From an uncultured Schlesneria sp. (GTDB taxonomy: Bacteria; Planctomycetota; Planctomycetia; Planctomycetales; Planctomycetaceae): 32,402 nt of DNA. The stretch spans positions 1-32,402 of the forward strand of contig CAIQIR010000115.1 of the NCBI GenBank assembly GCA_903871875.1. Reading direction: 5' to 3'. The translations under genes and the position numbers were made by a program. Below, piece after piece: positions 31,644 through 32,402 of this stretch (positions within the stretch are counted from its first letter, which is position 1; each line of letters begins with the position of its first letter). The notes below the pieces were generated by a model, which was given only the letters and a program-made list of their open reading frames with translations, was not told the DNA's origin and searched no databases.

Positions 31644-31731
31644 TTGGCCAAGTTGGCCAAGTTGGCCAAGTTGGCAAACATCCCTGTTTTGTAGCGTTTG
31701 AGCCACTTTTGCGTTTGGCAAAGTTGGCCAA
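31644..31731. repeat. Palindromic TTGGCCAA array
   Basis: Three perfect tandem 9-bp units TTGGCCAAG (31644-31670) are followed by a degenerate unit (TTGGCAAAC). Another TTGGCCAA lies at 31724-31731 after a spacer. The segment following each cluster is also duplicated in degenerate form (CCCTGTTTTGTAGCGTTTG and CCCTATTTCGTAGTGTTTG), so a larger unit has duplicated. TTGGCCAA is self-complementary. Confidence 0.75.
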
Positions 31732-32009
31732 GTTCCCTATTTCGTAGTGTTTGGCGATTTGCCTTCACGACGGGGCCGGCAGCCGGGGCCTGCACGGACA
31801 GTTCTTTCGCGCGGACAAAGAAGGCGTCAGCGGCGAGAAGATGATTTCGGCACTCCAGCGAACCCGCCCCCCGCATCCAACTCCTGCACCACCCACCGCC
31901 GCCACGCCCGTCAGTCACGCCCCCGCCTTCGATCCTGACCCAGTCCCCAGTCCCGACGCGGCCTCGATACGAACCACGCCAAGTGTCAGACCAGCGGCCC
32001 CCCGGTCCC

Positions 32010-32039
32010 CTCGCCACGGCCGACCTCGCCACGGCCGAC
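32010..32039. repeat. 15-bp perfect tandem duplication
   Basis: CTCGCCACGGCCGAC occurs twice in direct succession within a very GC-rich, C-rich tract (about 31860-32060). No function is evident. Confidence 0.75.
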
Positions 32040-32373
32040 AACCACCACAGGATCCGTTGGCCGATCACGGCCAGCACGGTCGTACGATGCGGAGCTTTGA
32101 TCTCCCTGTTCCGCACCGTTCGCCGTTGAGGCTGTTTCTCAATCCGACCACATCCGAGTCTGGCATCCACTGGCCGAGCAAGTTCCAACATCCCTGATTC
32201 CCCCCAACTGATTCGCACACAAAAACGCCTCGGGTCCACTGACGATCAAACCCACATTCCCACGCTGCCCACCGAAATCCCTCGCCGCTGCAGACGGCGA
32301 CTGACGTGCGGCAGCGCGTCAGGTGATAACATACGAAAAAAGAGACGTCGTCCAATAGCAAAACGCGTCTTGT

Positions 32374-32389
32374 TTCCAAACGTTTGGAA
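32374..32389. promoter_or_regulatory. 16-bp perfect palindrome, candidate operator
   Basis: TTCCAAACGTTTGGAA is perfectly symmetric and sits at the right edge in an AT-richer stretch. It could be a regulator site for a gene just outside the window; no regulator is visible to support this. Confidence 0.35.
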
Positions 32390-32402
32390 GATTGGTCAAA
32401 AA

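Larger units (their letters stand above)
31373..32402. other. Kilobase of apparently non-coding DNA at the right edge
   Basis: Several frames stay open on both strands, the longest being 275 codons on the minus strand. They read across repeat tracts and have unnatural composition (long Gly/Arg/Trp runs), so I do not call them. The stretch contains the palindromic TTGGCCAA array, a 15-bp tandem duplication at 32010-32039 and a 16-bp palindrome at 32374-32389. The promoter of the PVC-type gene should lie at its left end. Confidence 0.5.

Noticed and set aside
31412-32239. 275-codon minus-strand frame at the right edge
   Set aside because: It reads through the TTGGCCAA array and a GC-rich tract, producing Leu-Ala-Asn and Gly/Arg/Trp runs; no ribosome site and no recognisable domain.
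1-32402. Defence system, CRISPR, prophage or toxin-antitoxin module
   Set aside because: I looked for nuclease, Cas, integrase-core, retron and toxin-like motifs in all listed genes; only a truncated transposase and a small winged-helix-like protein were found, which is not enough for such a claim.

Overview
The window looks like a chromosomal segment of a planctomycete (order Planctomycetales). The evidence is the combination of a very large PVC-type heme-binding protein with beta-propeller, HEAT repeats and CxxCH, a DUF6666-like outer-membrane barrel, a ceramidase-fold hydrolase, a CehA/McbA-like metallohydrolase, twin-arginine-type enzymes, a DUF3592 protein and the remains of a kinase/leucine-rich-repeat protein. 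Base composition is moderately GC-rich. No rRNA, tRNA, CRISPR array or intact insertion sequence was recognised.

Region 1 (1-5.2 kb) is a gene graveyard. It holds a serine/threonine kinase remnant joined out of frame to a leucine-rich-repeat tail, a small secreted orphan, a 3'-truncated transposase/integrase, a small winged-helix-like protein, and an outer-membrane barrel gene whose 3' end is replaced, out of frame, by the tail of an unrelated gene. Two diverged copies of a ~200-bp repeat flank the barrel chimera, and a perfect 13-bp hairpin lies between them.

Region 2 (5.2-14.1 kb) holds single-gene metabolic and envelope functions: a GT39/PMT-like membrane glycosyltransferase, a ceramidase-fold hydrolase, a CehA/McbA-like protein, an amidohydrolase, a metallophosphoesterase, a tiny extremely acidic protein and a DUF3592 membrane protein.

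Region 3 (14.2-27.3 kb) is a surface-polysaccharide locus, mostly on the minus strand. In transcription order it encodes a LegB-like 4,6-dehydratase, a sugar-1-phosphate nucleotidyltransferase, an atypical SDR, a GT29 (sialyltransferase-fold) enzyme and two GT4 glycosyltransferases. A plus-strand methyltransferase interrupts the run, which then continues with a sulfotransferase, two GT9 (heptosyltransferase-like) enzymes and an MsbA-like ABC exporter. A GT2 enzyme diverges from its upstream end. ATGA overlaps and 1-20 base gaps indicate tight translational coupling. The inferred product is a nucleotide-activated deoxy or amino sugar built into a glycan that may be sulfated, methylated and capped by a GT29 enzyme, then moved across the inner membrane. 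The GT29 plus LegB-like plus nucleotidyltransferase set raises the possibility of a sialic-acid-like (nonulosonate) cap, although the synthase and CMP-transferase for that pathway are not in the window.

Region 4 (27.3-32.4 kb) holds a basic orphan protein, the PVC-type cytochrome and about 1 kb of apparently non-coding DNA with a palindromic TTGGCCAA array, a GC-rich tandem duplication and a 16-bp palindrome close to the window edge.
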